Both the position numbers and the translations under genes were made by a program. 64,000 bases of DNA. Origin: Flavobacterium sp. N502540 (lineage in GTDB: Bacteria; Bacteroidota; Bacteroidia; Flavobacteriales; Flavobacteriaceae). The DNA is taken from assembly GCF_025947365.1 (NCBI RefSeq), contig NZ_CP110012.1, forward strand, positions 2,852,001 to 2,916,000. Direction: 5' to 3'. The notes beneath the pieces were generated by a model. It saw only the letters and a program-made list of their open reading frames with translations, was not told where the DNA came from and ran no database searches. Of this stretch, positions 7,868-16,613 are shown in pieces; within the stretch, counting starts at the first letter, position 1, and each line of letters begins with the position of its first letter.

Positions 7868-9112
7868 TTATCCAATCAGCTGTGTAAACAAATCCTGACG
7901 GTCATTTAAATATTGAAACTCAAATCCGTTTTTGGTCATATTCATTTTAATCGCCAGTATGTCCTTCTTGTTTTTTAGTTCTAAACCAACGACTACTGAA
8001 CCCACTTCGCGGCTGTTTTTCTTAGCAAATTGGAAATAAGTAATATCATCATCAGGGCCTAAAATATTGTTTACAAATTCTTTTAAAGCACCCGGGCGCT
8101 GTGGAAACTGAATCATAAAATAATGCATCAGACCTTCGTATAATAAAGAGCGCTCTTTTATTTCGGCTGTTCTTTCAATGTCATTGTTGCTGCCACTCAC
8201 CACGCACACTACTTTTTTGCCTTTTATTTTATCCTTATAAAAATCTAAAGCGGCAATAGTCAAAGCTCCTGCTGGTTCTACGACCATGGCTTCTTCATTA
8301 TACAAACGCAAAATCGTTGTACAGACTTTTCCTTCCGGAACCAGAATAATATCGTCTAAATTAGTTCGGCAGATTTCAAAAGTTTTGTCACCCACTTGTT
8401 TTACGGCAGCACCATCCACAAATTTGTCAATTGTTTTTAAAGCCGTGTTTTTATTTGCTTCGATAGAGGTTTTCATCGAAGGGGCGCCTTTAGGTTCGAC
8501 GCCAATAATCTTTGTATTTGGACTCAGTTGTTTAAAAACTTCAGACAAGCCGGAAGCCAGTCCACCTCCACCAATGGGAACAAAAACATAATCAATAGGT
8601 TCTTTGCAACTGTCTAAAATCTCTAATCCTACAGTTCCCTGACCGGCAATAACTTTGTCATCGTCAAAAGGATGGATGAACGTTTTTTGATTTTCGGTTG
8701 CATCTGCTGTAGCTGAAGCATAGGCATCATCGAAAGTATCTCCGGTAAGTACAATTTCAACGAATGATTTTCCGAACAATTGTACCTGTTTGACTTTTTG
8801 TTTTGGAGTGGTTTTGGGCATGTAGATTTTGCCTTTTATTTGCAGAAGATGACAGGAGTAAGCTACGCCCTGTGCATGATTTCCCGCGCTGGCACATACA
8901 ATTCCGCTTGCTTTTTCGGTTTCGGTTAACGAAGAAATCTTGTTGTAAGCTCCTCTGATTTTATACGATCGGACAATTTGTAAATCTTCTCTTTTTAATA
9001 AAATAGTAGATTTAAACTCTTCCGAAAGGTTTAAATTTTGTGTGAGTGGAGTAGCGGCAACCACATTTTCAAGTTGCTTTTGAGCAGCAAGTACTTCGTT
9101 AAATAAATTCAT
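7868..9112 (-). CDS. ilvA: Threonine ammonia-lyase (threonine dehydratase)
   Basis: The 414-residue enzyme deaminates L-threonine to 2-oxobutanoate, the first committed step of isoleucine synthesis, using pyridoxal phosphate. The cofactor lysine is K51 in SYKIRGAYN, the phosphate-binding glycine loop is GGGGLASG at 181-188, and ASAGNHAQG at 74-82 is the substrate loop. A C-terminal ACT-like regulatory domain follows from about residue 330 (HYFMIQFPQRPGALKEF). This layout is that of the allosteric form with one ACT-like domain. The upstream isoleucine-rich leader and terminator (9184-9313) indicate control by isoleucine supply and so a biosynthetic role. No other ilv gene is in the window. Confidence 0.95.
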   Translation of the reverse strand: MNLFNEVLAAQKQLENVVAATPLTQNLNLSEEFKSTILLKREDLQIVRSYKIRGAYNKISSLTETEKASGIVCASAGNHAQGVAYSCHLLQIKGKIYMPKTTPKQKVKQVQLFGKSFVEIVLTGDTFDDAYASATADATENQKTFIHPFDDDKVIAGQGTVGLEILDSCKEPIDYVFVPIGGGGLASGLSEVFKQLSPNTKIIGVEPKGAPSMKTSIEANKNTALKTIDKFVDGAAVKQVGDKTFEICRTNLDDIILVPEGKVCTTILRLYNEEAMVVEPAGALTIAALDFYKDKIKGKKVVCVVSGSNNDIERTAEIKERSLLYEGLMHYFMIQFPQRPGALKEFVNNILGPDDDITYFQFAKKNSREVGSVVVGLELKNKKDILAIKMNMTKNGFEFQYLNDRQDLFTQLIG

Positions 9113-9183
9113 ATTGTTTGTTTTATTTTTTGCGCAGATTCAGAAGATCTAAAAAGATTTTTATTCTGCAGCAAATAATTTAA

Positions 9184-9214
9184 AATAAAAAAACCTCCCG
9201 ATTTGGGAGGTTTT
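9184..9214 (-). terminator. Intrinsic terminator in the ilvA leader (attenuator)
   Basis: On the minus strand a perfect 10-bp stem, AAAACCTCCC with GGGAGGTTTT, encloses a 5-nt loop and is followed by TTTATTTTA. It lies 42 nt after the leader ORF stop and about 70 nt before the ilvA start. That places it inside the ilvA leader, not at the end of a gene. GAGGT in the sequence between (plus-strand 9247-9251) could pair with ACCTC of the stem as a weak antiterminator. Confidence 0.85.
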
Positions 9215-9255
9215 ATAAATTGTATTTTGTTTACTTATTTACACATTACCTCGCC

Positions 9256-9277
9256 ATTATTGCTGAATTGCAATAAT
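9256..9277 (-). promoter_or_regulatory. Pause-type hairpin overlapping the leader ORF end
   Basis: ATTATTGC and GCAATAAT form a perfect 8-bp stem around a 6-nt loop. The hairpin overlaps the last codons and stop of the isoleucine-rich leader ORF, the place taken by the 1:2 pause hairpin in classical amino acid attenuators. Confidence 0.6.
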
Positions 9278-9313
9278 AGTAATAGAGATAATAATGTTAT
9301 TTAAGTTTTTCAT
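9257..9313 (-). CDS. Isoleucine-rich leader peptide of ilvA
   Basis: An 18-codon ORF reads MKNLNNIIISITIIAIQQ and contains seven isoleucine codons, five of them within eight residues (positions 7-14). Its start is 17 nt after an exact -7 element and its end overlaps a hairpin, with a terminator 42 nt further on. In such leaders, ribosomes stalling at isoleucine codons when charged tRNA-Ile is short would change RNA folding and let transcription proceed into ilvA. The peptide itself probably has no function beyond sensing. No translation evidence is available from sequence alone. Confidence 0.75.
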   Translation of the reverse strand: MKNLNNIIISITIIAIQQ

Positions 9314-9330
9314 TTCAGATAATTGAATCG

Positions 9331-9362
9331 CAAATGTATTAATTATTTTGAGAAGATTTCAA
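9331..9362 (-). promoter_or_regulatory. Promoter of the ilvA leader and ilvA
   Basis: On the minus strand TTG (9362-9360) is followed after 21 bases by TACATTTG (9338-9331), a full match to the Flavobacterium promoter pattern TTG-N17-23-TAnnTTTG. Transcription would begin about 12 nt before the leader peptide start. Confidence 0.65.
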
Positions 9363-9408
9363 TAACTTTTTTTAGTTTTTGTAAAAAACTGAAAACAGAG
9401 ACTGAAAA

Positions 9409-9948
9409 CTACTTTTTAACCGGAGGGTATTGTGCCAGAATTTTAGATACAAACTCGGCAACCTTTTCGTCTTTTTTAGCCACGTTTTTGGTTAGCGTTC
9501 CAACACCTTCTCCTTGCCAGATCATTTCTTTTTTCTTAGCATCAATCAAATCAATGAATAAAGTTCCTTCGGTAGAAGTAGAAACGGTAGTTTGGTTTCC
9601 TCCGTACATCATGTAAGGATTCCATCCCCATCCCCAACCGTAACCCCAGCCGGCACTAAATTGATTTACATTGACTTGTTCTCTTGCTTTAGTGAAAATA
9701 TTAACTAATAAATCGGGGTTTTCGCTTTTGGTAAAACCTTTGGCTTGCATTTGATCATCGATGGCACGTAAAATACGTCTTTTATCCAAATCAGATATTT
9801 CAACCTTGTCAATTCCGGGCTTGAAGAAAGCATACGTTTTGTAAGAGGCAAAATTTACGTTTTTGTCGTAATCAGAGTAAACGCTAACTGTGCTGCATGA
9901 CGCTAGTATTAAAAGCAAAAAAACGGGTACTAATTTGAATGTTTTCAT
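9409..9948 (-). CDS. DUF4136 lipoprotein
   Basis: The 179-residue protein has a lipoprotein signal (FLLLILASC, lipidated cysteine at residue 18), so it is expected to be anchored in a membrane facing the periplasm. The early SDYDKNVNFASYKTYAFF and the later LLVNIFTKA and LFIDLIDAKKKEMIWQGEG stretches are typical of DUF4136, a Bacteroidota and proteobacterial lipoprotein family of unknown function. A tryptophan- and glycine-rich loop (GWGYGWGWGWNPYMMYGG) sits near residue 105. The gene ends shortly before the ilvA promoter region, and no partner gene is evident. Confidence 0.85.
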   Translation of the reverse strand: MKTFKLVPVFLLLILASCSTVSVYSDYDKNVNFASYKTYAFFKPGIDKVEISDLDKRRILRAIDDQMQAKGFTKSENPDLLVNIFTKAREQVNVNQFSAGWGYGWGWGWNPYMMYGGNQTTVSTSTEGTLFIDLIDAKKKEMIWQGEGVGTLTKNVAKKDEKVAEFVSKILAQYPPVKK

Positions 9949-9976
9949 ATGTTAAAAATTTAATGTTCTCTTTGAT

Positions 9977-10068
9977 CTGTCAAACTGAGCGCAGCCCGTT
10001 AGACTGAGCATAGCTCTGTCAAACTGAGCGGAGTCGAAGTCTTTTTTTTCAACTCCGCTCAGCTTGAC
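9977..10068. repeat. Repeat unit with long inverted repeat downstream of hutU
   Basis: CTGTCAAACTGAGCG occurs twice (about 9977 and 10016), with a degenerate copy (TTAGACTGAGCATAGC) between. The second copy continues into TGTCAAACTGAGCGGAGT, which pairs with ACTCCGCTCAGCTTGACA at about 10051-10068 to form a long stem-loop. The motif resembles intergenic repeats common in Flavobacterium. It lies directly after the hutU stop and could terminate hutU transcription. Confidence 0.6.
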
Positions 10069-10076
10069 ATTATTAT

Positions 10077-12053
10077 CTAAAATAGATTTTCATCTACAAT
10101 ATTAGGCAAAGTAACTTTTAATAAAGGCTGAACTTCCATTGCTCTTTTGATAGCAAAAATAGCTTCGTCATTTCTGGCCCAGCTTCTTCTTGAAATTCCG
10201 TTGTTAACATCCCAAAAAAGCATTGAGGCTAAACGTTTTGAAGCCTCTTTAGATCCATCAAGAACCATACCAAAGCCACCATTTATAACCTCTCCCCAGC
10301 CAACTCCGCCGCCATTATGTATAGAAACCCAGGTTGCTCCTCTAAAGCTGTCTCCAATCACGTTTTGGATGGCCATATCAGCTGTAAAGCGTGATCCGTC
10401 GTAAATGTTAGAGGTTTCTCTGTATGGAGAATCTGTTCCCGAAACATCATGATGATCGCGACCTAAAACAACGGCTCCAATTTCACCTTTGGCAATCGCC
10501 TGATTGAAAGCCTCGGCAATTTTAATTCGGCCTTCGGCATCGGCATATAGAATTCTGGCTTGTGAACCCACAACCAGTTTGTTCTCCTGTGCGCCTTTGA
10601 TCCATTTGATATTGTCCTGCATTTGCTGCTGGATTTCATTTGGAGCTGTTTGCGCCATTTCTTCTAAAACCTGACTGGCAATAGCATCTGTTTTCTGTAA
10701 ATCTTCCGGTTTTCCCGAAGTACAAACCCATCTAAACGGACCAAAACCGTAATCAAAACACATTGGCCCCATGATGTCCTGAACATAACTTGGGTATTTA
10801 AAATCGATATTATTTTCGGCCATTACATCAGCACCTGCACGTGAAGCTTCTAATAAAAAGGCATTTCCGTAATCAAAAAAGTAAGTCCCTTTTGCGGTGT
10901 GTTGGTTGATCGCTTTCGCCTGACGACGTAATGATTCCTGTACTTTTTCTTTGAACAATTCAGGGTTATTGGCCATCATTTCGTTAGCTTCTTCAAAAGA
11001 AATTCCAACAGGATAATAACCTCCTGCCCAAGGATTGTGAAGAGAAGTCTGGTCTGAGCCCAAATCAATTTTGATGTTTTCTTTATCGAAGCATTCCCAA
11101 ACGTCTACTACATTTCCTAAGTAAGCGATAGATACCACTTCTTTATTGGCTTTTGCTGTAAGGACTCTTTTTACCAGTTCTTCTGTCGAAGTTACGATTT
11201 CATTTATCCAGCCCTGCTCGTGACGAATCTTGGTGATTTTTGGATTTACTTCTGCACAAACTGTGATACAGCCAGCAATATTTCCGGCTTTTGGCTGTGC
11301 ACCCGACATTCCGCCAAGTCCTGAAGTTACAAAAAGATTTCCTTCCGGATTTTGTTTGATTTTTCTAAAACCGTTCAAAACAGTAATCGTTGTTCCGTGT
11401 ACAATTCCTTGTGGTCCTATGTACATATAACTTCCTGCAGTCATTTGTCCGTATTGCGAAACACCTAAGGCATTCATTTTCTCCCAATCATCCGGTTTTG
11501 AATAATTTGGGATAACCATTCCGTTTGTTACGACAACTCTTGGAGCTTCTGCATGCGACGGGAACAATCCCATCGGATGACCTGAGTACATGGTCAAAGT
11601 TTGCTCGTCTGTCATTTCAGACAGGTATTGCATCGTGAGTAAATATTGTGCCCAGTTTTGAAAAACAGCTCCATTTCCACCGTATGTAATCAGTTCGTGC
11701 GGATGTTGTGCTACAGCATAATCCAGATTGTTCTGAATCATGTGCATGATGGCTTTTGCCTGCAATGATTTTCCCGGATATTCGTCAATTGGTCGGGCAT
11801 ACATTCTGTACTCCGGACGAAAACGGTACATGTAAATGCGTCCGTAAGTTTCTAATTCTTCTGAAAACTCCTGAATTAATTCGGCATGGTGTTTGGCATC
11901 AAAATAACGTAATGCATTTTTTAAAGCCAGTTTTTTTTCTTCTGCTGATAGGATTTCTTTTCGCTTTGGCGCATGGTTAATCGCTAAATCGTATGTTGCC
12001 TTTGGTGGTAATATGGTAGGTATTCCTTGTTGTATTTGTTCTTTGAAAGTCAT
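10077..12053 (-). CDS. hutU: Urocanate hydratase
   Basis: The cytoplasmic enzyme converts urocanate to imidazolone propionate in histidine breakdown, using tightly bound NAD+ as an electrophile. Family hallmarks include TYGGNGAVFQNWAQYLLTM, MYSGHPMGLFPSH, YGQMTAGSYMYIGPQGIVHG and the NAD-binding GLGGMSGAQPKA region. C-terminal GPFRWVCTSG and GRDHHDVSGTDSPYRETS are also typical. At 658 residues it is about 100 longer than the enteric enzyme; longer forms are, to my knowledge, usual in Bacteroidota. The gene stands alone here, without hutH, hutI or hutG nearby. Confidence 0.95.
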   Translation of the reverse strand: MTFKEQIQQGIPTILPPKATYDLAINHAPKRKEILSAEEKKLALKNALRYFDAKHHAELIQEFSEELETYGRIYMYRFRPEYRMYARPIDEYPGKSLQAKAIMHMIQNNLDYAVAQHPHELITYGGNGAVFQNWAQYLLTMQYLSEMTDEQTLTMYSGHPMGLFPSHAEAPRVVVTNGMVIPNYSKPDDWEKMNALGVSQYGQMTAGSYMYIGPQGIVHGTTITVLNGFRKIKQNPEGNLFVTSGLGGMSGAQPKAGNIAGCITVCAEVNPKITKIRHEQGWINEIVTSTEELVKRVLTAKANKEVVSIAYLGNVVDVWECFDKENIKIDLGSDQTSLHNPWAGGYYPVGISFEEANEMMANNPELFKEKVQESLRRQAKAINQHTAKGTYFFDYGNAFLLEASRAGADVMAENNIDFKYPSYVQDIMGPMCFDYGFGPFRWVCTSGKPEDLQKTDAIASQVLEEMAQTAPNEIQQQMQDNIKWIKGAQENKLVVGSQARILYADAEGRIKIAEAFNQAIAKGEIGAVVLGRDHHDVSGTDSPYRETSNIYDGSRFTADMAIQNVIGDSFRGATWVSIHNGGGVGWGEVINGGFGMVLDGSKEASKRLASMLFWDVNNGISRRSWARNDEAIFAIKRAMEVQPLLKVTLPNIVDENLF

Positions 12054-12465
12054 TTTTTTAAGGTACTAAGTTGCTAAGATTCTCAGCTGCTAAGGTTTTG
12101 ATCTAAGCAAGCAATAATCTGCGATTTATTAAATAGGTTATAAGCTCCACCGGAGCGACGTGCCAATTGAAGAAAAAAAATAATGATCTCATTTTCAAAT
12201 TGTCACATTTTCTAGTTTAAAAAAAAGCTAAGGATAACGGATATCCGACCTGTGATAGGATTTGTGGATGGTAATCCTAAATTTTCGAAACAGAATATCC
12301 ATAAATAGATTTTTAGATTTTAGATCGTTAGACTTCTTAGATTTTCTATAAATACTGAAGTCGTGATTGTGTGATTTTACAATTGTTATTTTAAAGATTG
12401 GTTGAAGTTAGCCTACTCAGATGAAAAAAGATCTAATAATCTAAGAAGTCTAACATTCTGGCAAT
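12054..12465. other. Intergenic region, 412 bp, with degenerate repeats
   Basis: Directly upstream of hutU is an iterated CTAAG-type motif (GGTACTAAGTTGCTAAGATTCTCAGCTGCTAAGG, in short pieces, about 12061-12094). Near 12420-12450 comes a run of ATCTAA and GTCTAA motifs. No gene, RNA or exact promoter was found. Confidence 0.5.
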
Positions 12466-12645
12466 CTACTTTTTTCTTATTTCCCCTGTTCGCTTGTCAA
12501 ACCCATACGGACAATGACGACAGCCGCTTTTACAGCAATAACCACGTTTTAGGTGGTGTTTTTCAGTAAAGCATTTATAACCTTCCGGAGTATAGTAAAA
12601 ATCTTCCCCTTCGATTAATTTATTTTCATTACTTTGCTCCTTCAT
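12466..12645 (-). CDS. DUF5522 cysteine-rich small protein
   Basis: A 59-codon ORF encodes a small cytoplasmic protein with the hallmark GYKCFTEKHHLKRGYCC followed by SGCRHCPYGF. This is the conserved core of the DUF5522 family of Bacteroidota. The five cysteines (C25, C37, C38, C42, C45) and nearby histidines could bind a metal, but this is inference. The ATG at 12645 is preceded by an A/T-rich leader. It lies divergent from the gene at 12758 and has no known function. Confidence 0.85.
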   Translation of the reverse strand: MKEQSNENKLIEGEDFYYTPEGYKCFTEKHHLKRGYCCKSGCRHCPYGFDKRTGEIRKK

Positions 12646-12757
12646 AAATCTGCATTGCGTTCGTGTTCTCCTTTTCTAAAATCAAAAATAATTAATTGAT
12701 TGTGACTTTAATGAAATTGAACAATTTTCATCTACAAATTTATAAATTTTACAGCTA

Positions 12758-13099
12758 ATGTTTCTGATTGTTGCTAAATATTTAATTCCAAAAGGATATC
12801 GGGGAATGGCTTTATTTCCGTTTGTGATTTTGAAGTATGATGCAGATAAAGCAAACGCTGTTTTTGTCAATCATGAAAAAATTCATCTTCGGCAACAATT
12901 GGAATTATTGATTCTTCCGTTTTATATTTTTTATGTTTTTGAATATGCAATTCGGCTGATACAATATAAAGACAAAGAGCTGGCCTATCGGAATATAAGC
13001 TTTGAGAGAGAAGCTTACGCCAATGAAACTCATCTAAATTATTTGAAAAGCCGATCTTTTTTTGGCTTTTTGAATTACTTAACTTTAAAACACGATTAG
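12758..13099 (+). CDS. Small membrane-associated protein with HExxH motif
   Basis: The 113-residue protein carries HEKIHLRQQLE (residues 46-56), a zinc-metallopeptidase-like HExxH in a context similar to M56/BlaR1-like HEkiHvrQ motifs. A hydrophobic helix (LLILPFYIFYVFEYAIRLI) follows, and FEREAYANE downstream could supply a third ligand. It is much shorter than known M56 peptidases. It may be a minimal membrane metalloprotein or may be inactive. Its stop is only 3 bases before the next start, so it is cotranscribed with the PLP enzyme. Function is unknown. Confidence 0.7.
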   Translation: MFLIVAKYLIPKGYRGMALFPFVILKYDADKANAVFVNHEKIHLRQQLELLILPFYIFYVFEYAIRLIQYKDKELAYRNISFEREAYANETHLNYLKSRSFFGFLNYLTLKHD

Positions 13100-13102
13100 A
13101 TT

Positions 13103-13999
13103 TTGAATCAGGAAATTCACATGGCCTTTCCGAAGGGTATTTCGTTGACTATAAAACGGGAAGATTTGATTCATCCCTTTGTTTCGGGAAATAAATTCAG
13201 GAAATTGAAATACAATTTGCTTCAGGCAAAAGCAGAACATCAAGAGACTCTGTTGACTTTTGGCGGAGCTTTTTCCAATCACATTGCTGCAGTTGCTTAT
13301 GCCGGAAAAGAACAGGGTTTTAGAACAATTGGAGTGATTAGAGGGGAGGAGCTTTTTGATAAAATAGAAGAAAATCCGACATTAAAATTTGCTCAGGAAA
13401 ACGGAATGCAGTTTGAGTTTGTGACGCGGGATGCGTATCGGAATAAGAATGAAGATTTCTTTATAGGAAAACTGAAAGATAAATTTGGTGATTTCTATTT
13501 AGTACCCGAAGGCGGGACAAATGAATTGGCTGTAAAAGGATGCGAAGAGATTTTAACCGAAGAAGATGCCATTTTTGATTTTGTTTGTTGTGCGGTAGGA
13601 ACGGGCGGAACAATATCAGGATTGATTAATAGTGCGTTGCCACATCAGAAAATTTTAGGATTTCCGGCGTTAAAAGGTGACTTTTTAACCGATGAAATTC
13701 GTATTTTTGCAAAGAAAGATAACTGGGATTTAATTTCTGACTATCATTTTGGAGGTTATGGGAAGGTAAATTTGGAATTGATTGAATTTATCAATGCTTT
13801 TTTTGAAGAAAATAAAGTCCCTTTGGATCCAATTTATACGGGAAAGATGATTTTTGGCGTTATAGACTTAATACATAAAAATTACTTTCCTGAACATTCA
13901 AGAATTTTACTCATTCACACCGGCGGACTGCAGGGAATTGAAGGGATGAATATTAAATTGAAGCAGAAAAAATTACCAATACTTAAAAGCAATGGTTAA
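13103..13999 (+). CDS. ACC deaminase / D-cysteine desulfhydrase family PLP enzyme
   Basis: This 298-residue protein of the fold-type II PLP family has the cofactor lysine in SGNKFRKLKYN, the FGGAFSNHIAA substrate loop and the phosphate-binding GTGGTISG. Members deaminate 1-aminocyclopropane-1-carboxylate or desulfurate D-cysteine; in non-plant-associated bacteria the second is more common, but the true substrate cannot be decided here. The start is a TTG (MNQEIHMAFP); the ATG six codons later is the alternative. I kept the TTG because members I know begin with a similar MNQ segment. The 3' end overlaps the next gene by 8 bases. Confidence 0.85.
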   Translation: MNQEIHMAFPKGISLTIKREDLIHPFVSGNKFRKLKYNLLQAKAEHQETLLTFGGAFSNHIAAVAYAGKEQGFRTIGVIRGEELFDKIEENPTLKFAQENGMQFEFVTRDAYRNKNEDFFIGKLKDKFGDFYLVPEGGTNELAVKGCEEILTEEDAIFDFVCCAVGTGGTISGLINSALPHQKILGFPALKGDFLTDEIRIFAKKDNWDLISDYHFGGYGKVNLELIEFINAFFEENKVPLDPIYTGKMIFGVIDLIHKNYFPEHSRILLIHTGGLQGIEGMNIKLKQKKLPILKSNG

Positions 14000-14888
14000 A
14001 AAAATATTAGCACTTTTAATTCTGGCAACTGTAGTGGGCTGCTCCTCAAGTAAACCTACTATCGCGACGACCAAAAAAGCGGCGGCAGTCCAGAGGCCCA
14101 GAGTGGCAACAACCAAAAAGCCAACTTACACCAAACCAATTGGCAAAAAATATCCTTCTACAAATAATACAACTGAGGTTATTCAGTCTACTTCAAAAAC
14201 AGTTGTAACCAGCGATTTAATCAATAATTATATTTTACAGTACAAAGATATTGCAATAGGCAATATGCAGAAATATGGCATTCCTGCAAGTATCATTCTG
14301 GCACAGGGAATTTTAGAATCCGGTGCAGGAAAAGGAGATTTGGCCCTGGAAGCCAACAATCATTTTGGAATTAAATGTCACAAAGACTGGCTGGGAGAGA
14401 GCGTTCGTCATGATGATGATTCTGCTCAGGAATGTTTCCGAAAATATACAGAAGCTGCAGAATCTTATAGAGATCATGCTTTATTTTTGGTTGGCAAAAA
14501 TAGATATGCGACTTTATTTACTTACGAAAAAGACGACTATAAAGCATGGGCAAAAGGATTAAGAGCTGCAGGTTATGCTACAGATCCCAACTATCCGGAT
14601 AAATTAATTAGCTATATCGAACGATACAATTTGCATCAGTACGATTGTCAGGTTACCGGAAAAAGCTATAAACCTTTTGAAAAATCAACTCCGGTAAGAA
14701 GTTCTTCTGTTTCTTCTACCGCTCCTTCCTCTTCTAATTCAAATGATCCGAATCTATATGAAGTTCAGAAAGGAGATACCTTGTATTCGATTTCAAAAAA
14801 ATTCAATGTATTGGTGGATGATTTAAAACAGAAAAATAATCTTTCGGATAATGCGATTTCGATCGGACAGAAGTTGAGAGTGAAATAA
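13992..14888 (+). CDS. Glucosaminidase-LysM lipoprotein (peptidoglycan hydrolase)
   Basis: The 298-residue protein starts with a lipoprotein signal (ALLILATVVGC). A Lys/Thr/Pro-rich linker (about 20-70) leads to a GH73-type N-acetylglucosaminidase domain (about 75-220) with the catalytic glutamate in AQGILESGAGKG and the NNHFGIKC motif. After a Ser-rich spacer there is a C-terminal LysM (YEVQKGDTLYSISKKFNV) that binds peptidoglycan. It would cut glycan strands in the periplasm, probably from the outer membrane. Translational coupling with the upstream PLP enzyme is suggested by the 8-base overlap, though no shared pathway is obvious. Confidence 0.9.
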   Translation: MVKKILALLILATVVGCSSSKPTIATTKKAAAVQRPRVATTKKPTYTKPIGKKYPSTNNTTEVIQSTSKTVVTSDLINNYILQYKDIAIGNMQKYGIPASIILAQGILESGAGKGDLALEANNHFGIKCHKDWLGESVRHDDDSAQECFRKYTEAAESYRDHALFLVGKNRYATLFTYEKDDYKAWAKGLRAAGYATDPNYPDKLISYIERYNLHQYDCQVTGKSYKPFEKSTPVRSSSVSSTAPSSSNSNDPNLYEVQKGDTLYSISKKFNVLVDDLKQKNNLSDNAISIGQKLRVK

Positions 14889-14934
14889 TTATCAATTGTC
14901 AATTGTTAATTATTAATTTTCTATAAAGTTGTTT

Positions 14935-15186
14935 ATGAAAAAGAAAGTCAAAATTGGAATTTTTACTTTTGCTATAATTTTAAGCACGAGACTTTTTTGT
15001 GGGGTTTATGATCATGATGAATTTGCAGAAAGTCATTTTTTTATAAAACACCGCCCAATCTGGAAATGGAACTTTTATTCGCCAATTGGAATGTCTGATA
15101 AAAAAAATGAAGAACTTACCCAAGAGGAACAAATCGAACAAAAATATTTTAATACGTTTATTAAAGATCAAGGCTTAAGCCGATAA
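14935..15186 (+). CDS. Small hypothetical protein with N-terminal membrane segment
   Basis: The 83-residue product starts MKKKVKIGIFTFAIILSTRLF, an N-terminal hydrophobic segment that is either an uncleaved anchor or a signal. A polar part follows with HRPIWKWNFYSPIGMSD and a charged tail. I chose the ATG at 14935 over the in-frame TTG two codons earlier. It is squeezed between the LysM glucosaminidase and hemL, 24 nt before the latter. I do not recognise the family. Confidence 0.6.
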   Translation: MKKKVKIGIFTFAIILSTRLFCGVYDHDEFAESHFFIKHRPIWKWNFYSPIGMSDKKNEELTQEEQIEQKYFNTFIKDQGLSR

Positions 15187-15210
15187 ATAAATCTAAAATC
15201 TAAAATCATA

Positions 15211-16497
15211 ATGATTTATAAAAGAAGTAGTCAGCTTTTTGCTGAAGCAGAAAAAGTAATTCCGGGAGGAGTAAATTCACCGGTAAGAGCATTTAAAGCG
15301 GTTGGTGGAACTCCAATTTTTGTAAAGAGTGCCAAGGGTGCTTATTTGTATGACGAAGACGAAAATAAATTAATCGATTATATCAATTCATGGGGGCCAA
15401 TGGTCTTAGGGCATGCTTTTCAGCCAGTTGTGGATGCGGTAATCGAAAAAGCAAAACTGGGAACTTCATTTGGTATGCCAACGGAATTAGAAACGGAGAT
15501 TGCTGCTTTAGCGGTTTCTATGGTTCCGAATATTGATAAAATAAGATTTGTAAATTCAGGTACAGAGGCTTGTATGAGTGCCATTCGTCTGGCTCGAGGA
15601 TTTACAAAAAGAGATAAAATCATAAAATTTGCAGGCTGTTATCACGGGCATTCTGATTCATTTTTGATTCAGGCGGGAAGTGGTGCCGTGACATTCGGAT
15701 CACCAAACAGCCCTGGAGTTACGGAAGGAACTGCCAAAGATACTTTATTGGCAAAATACAATGATTTAGAGAATGTAAAAACTTTAATCGAAGCTAATAA
15801 AGGCGAAATTGCTGCCATTATTATCGAAGCTGTTGCAGGAAATATGGGTTGTATCCCGCCTCAAAAAGGTTTTCTGGAAGGCCTAAGAGAATTGTGTACG
15901 GCAAACGGAATTTTACTGATTTTTGATGAGGTAATGACAGGCTTCCGTCTGGCCCGCGGCGGAGTTCAGGAATTGTACAACATCAATGCAGATATCGTGA
16001 CTTTCGGAAAAGTAATCGGTGGAGGTTTACCCGTAGGTGCTTTTGCAGCCCGTGAAGAAATCATGAATTATTTGGCACCGCTTGGTCCGGTATATCAGGC
16101 TGGAACATTATCAGGTAATCCGCTGGCAATGGCTGCAGGTTTGGCAATGTTACAGGCACTAAATAATGATCCGGCAATCTTTACTCGTTTAGAAGAAAAA
16201 ACAGCTTATTTAGAAGCAGGAATCGAGAGGGTTTTAAAAGCCAATAATGTTGTTTTTACCATCAATAGAGTAGGATCTATGATTTCTGTTCACTTTGATG
16301 CAAATCCGGTTGTTGATTTTCAAACTGCTGCGAAAGGTGATAATGAAACGTTTAAGAAATTCTTCCATGGCTTGTTACAGGAAGGTGTTTATATTGCCCC
16401 ATCGGCTTATGAAACCTGGTTTATTACAGATGCGTTAACTTATGAAGATCTGGATTTTACAATCAATGCGATCGATAAAGTTTCGAAGACTTTTTAA
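15211..16497 (+). CDS. hemL: Glutamate-1-semialdehyde 2,1-aminomutase
   Basis: This cytoplasmic PLP enzyme turns glutamate-1-semialdehyde into 5-aminolevulinate in the C5 route of haem synthesis. The PLP lysine is K267 in [11 protein letters not shown], and the cofactor-ring aspartate is D239 in [24 protein letters not shown] and YHGHSD are typical. The length of 428 residues is standard. It is followed by a terminator at 16536-16570, and no other haem gene is near. Confidence 0.97.
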   Translation: MIYKRSSQLFAEAEKVIPGGVNSPVRAFKAVGGTPIFVKSAKGAYLYDEDENKLIDYINSWGPMVLGHAFQPVVDAVIEKAKLGTSFGMPTELETEIAALAVSMVPNIDKIRFVNSGTEACMSAIRLARGFTKRDKIIKFAGCYHGHSDSFLIQAGSGAVTFGSPNSPGVTEGTAKDTLLAKYNDLENVKTLIEANKGEIAAIIIEAVAGNMGCIPPQKGFLEGLRELCTANGILLIFDEVMTGFRLARGGVQELYNINADIVTFGKVIGGGLPVGAFAAREEIMNYLAPLGPVYQAGTLSGNPLAMAAGLAMLQALNNDPAIFTRLEEKTAYLEAGIERVLKANNVVFTINRVGSMISVHFDANPVVDFQTAAKGDNETFKKFFHGLLQEGVYIAPSAYETWFITDALTYEDLDFTINAIDKVSKTF

Positions 16498-16535
16498 ATC
16501 TTAAAAATTAAAGTATACATTTTTTTTCAATTGAA

Positions 16536-16570
16536 GGCTCAGTTTTTTTAGTAAAGCTGGGTCTTTTTTT
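16536..16570 (+). terminator. Terminator after hemL
   Basis: GGCTCAG pairs with CTGGGTC through two G-U pairs across a 14-nt loop and is followed by a run of seven T. It lies 39 nt after the hemL stop. Confidence 0.55.
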
Positions 16571-16613
16571 ATTGTTGTATTCAGTCGCAGTTTTCGGTCA
16601 CGGTTTACAGTTT

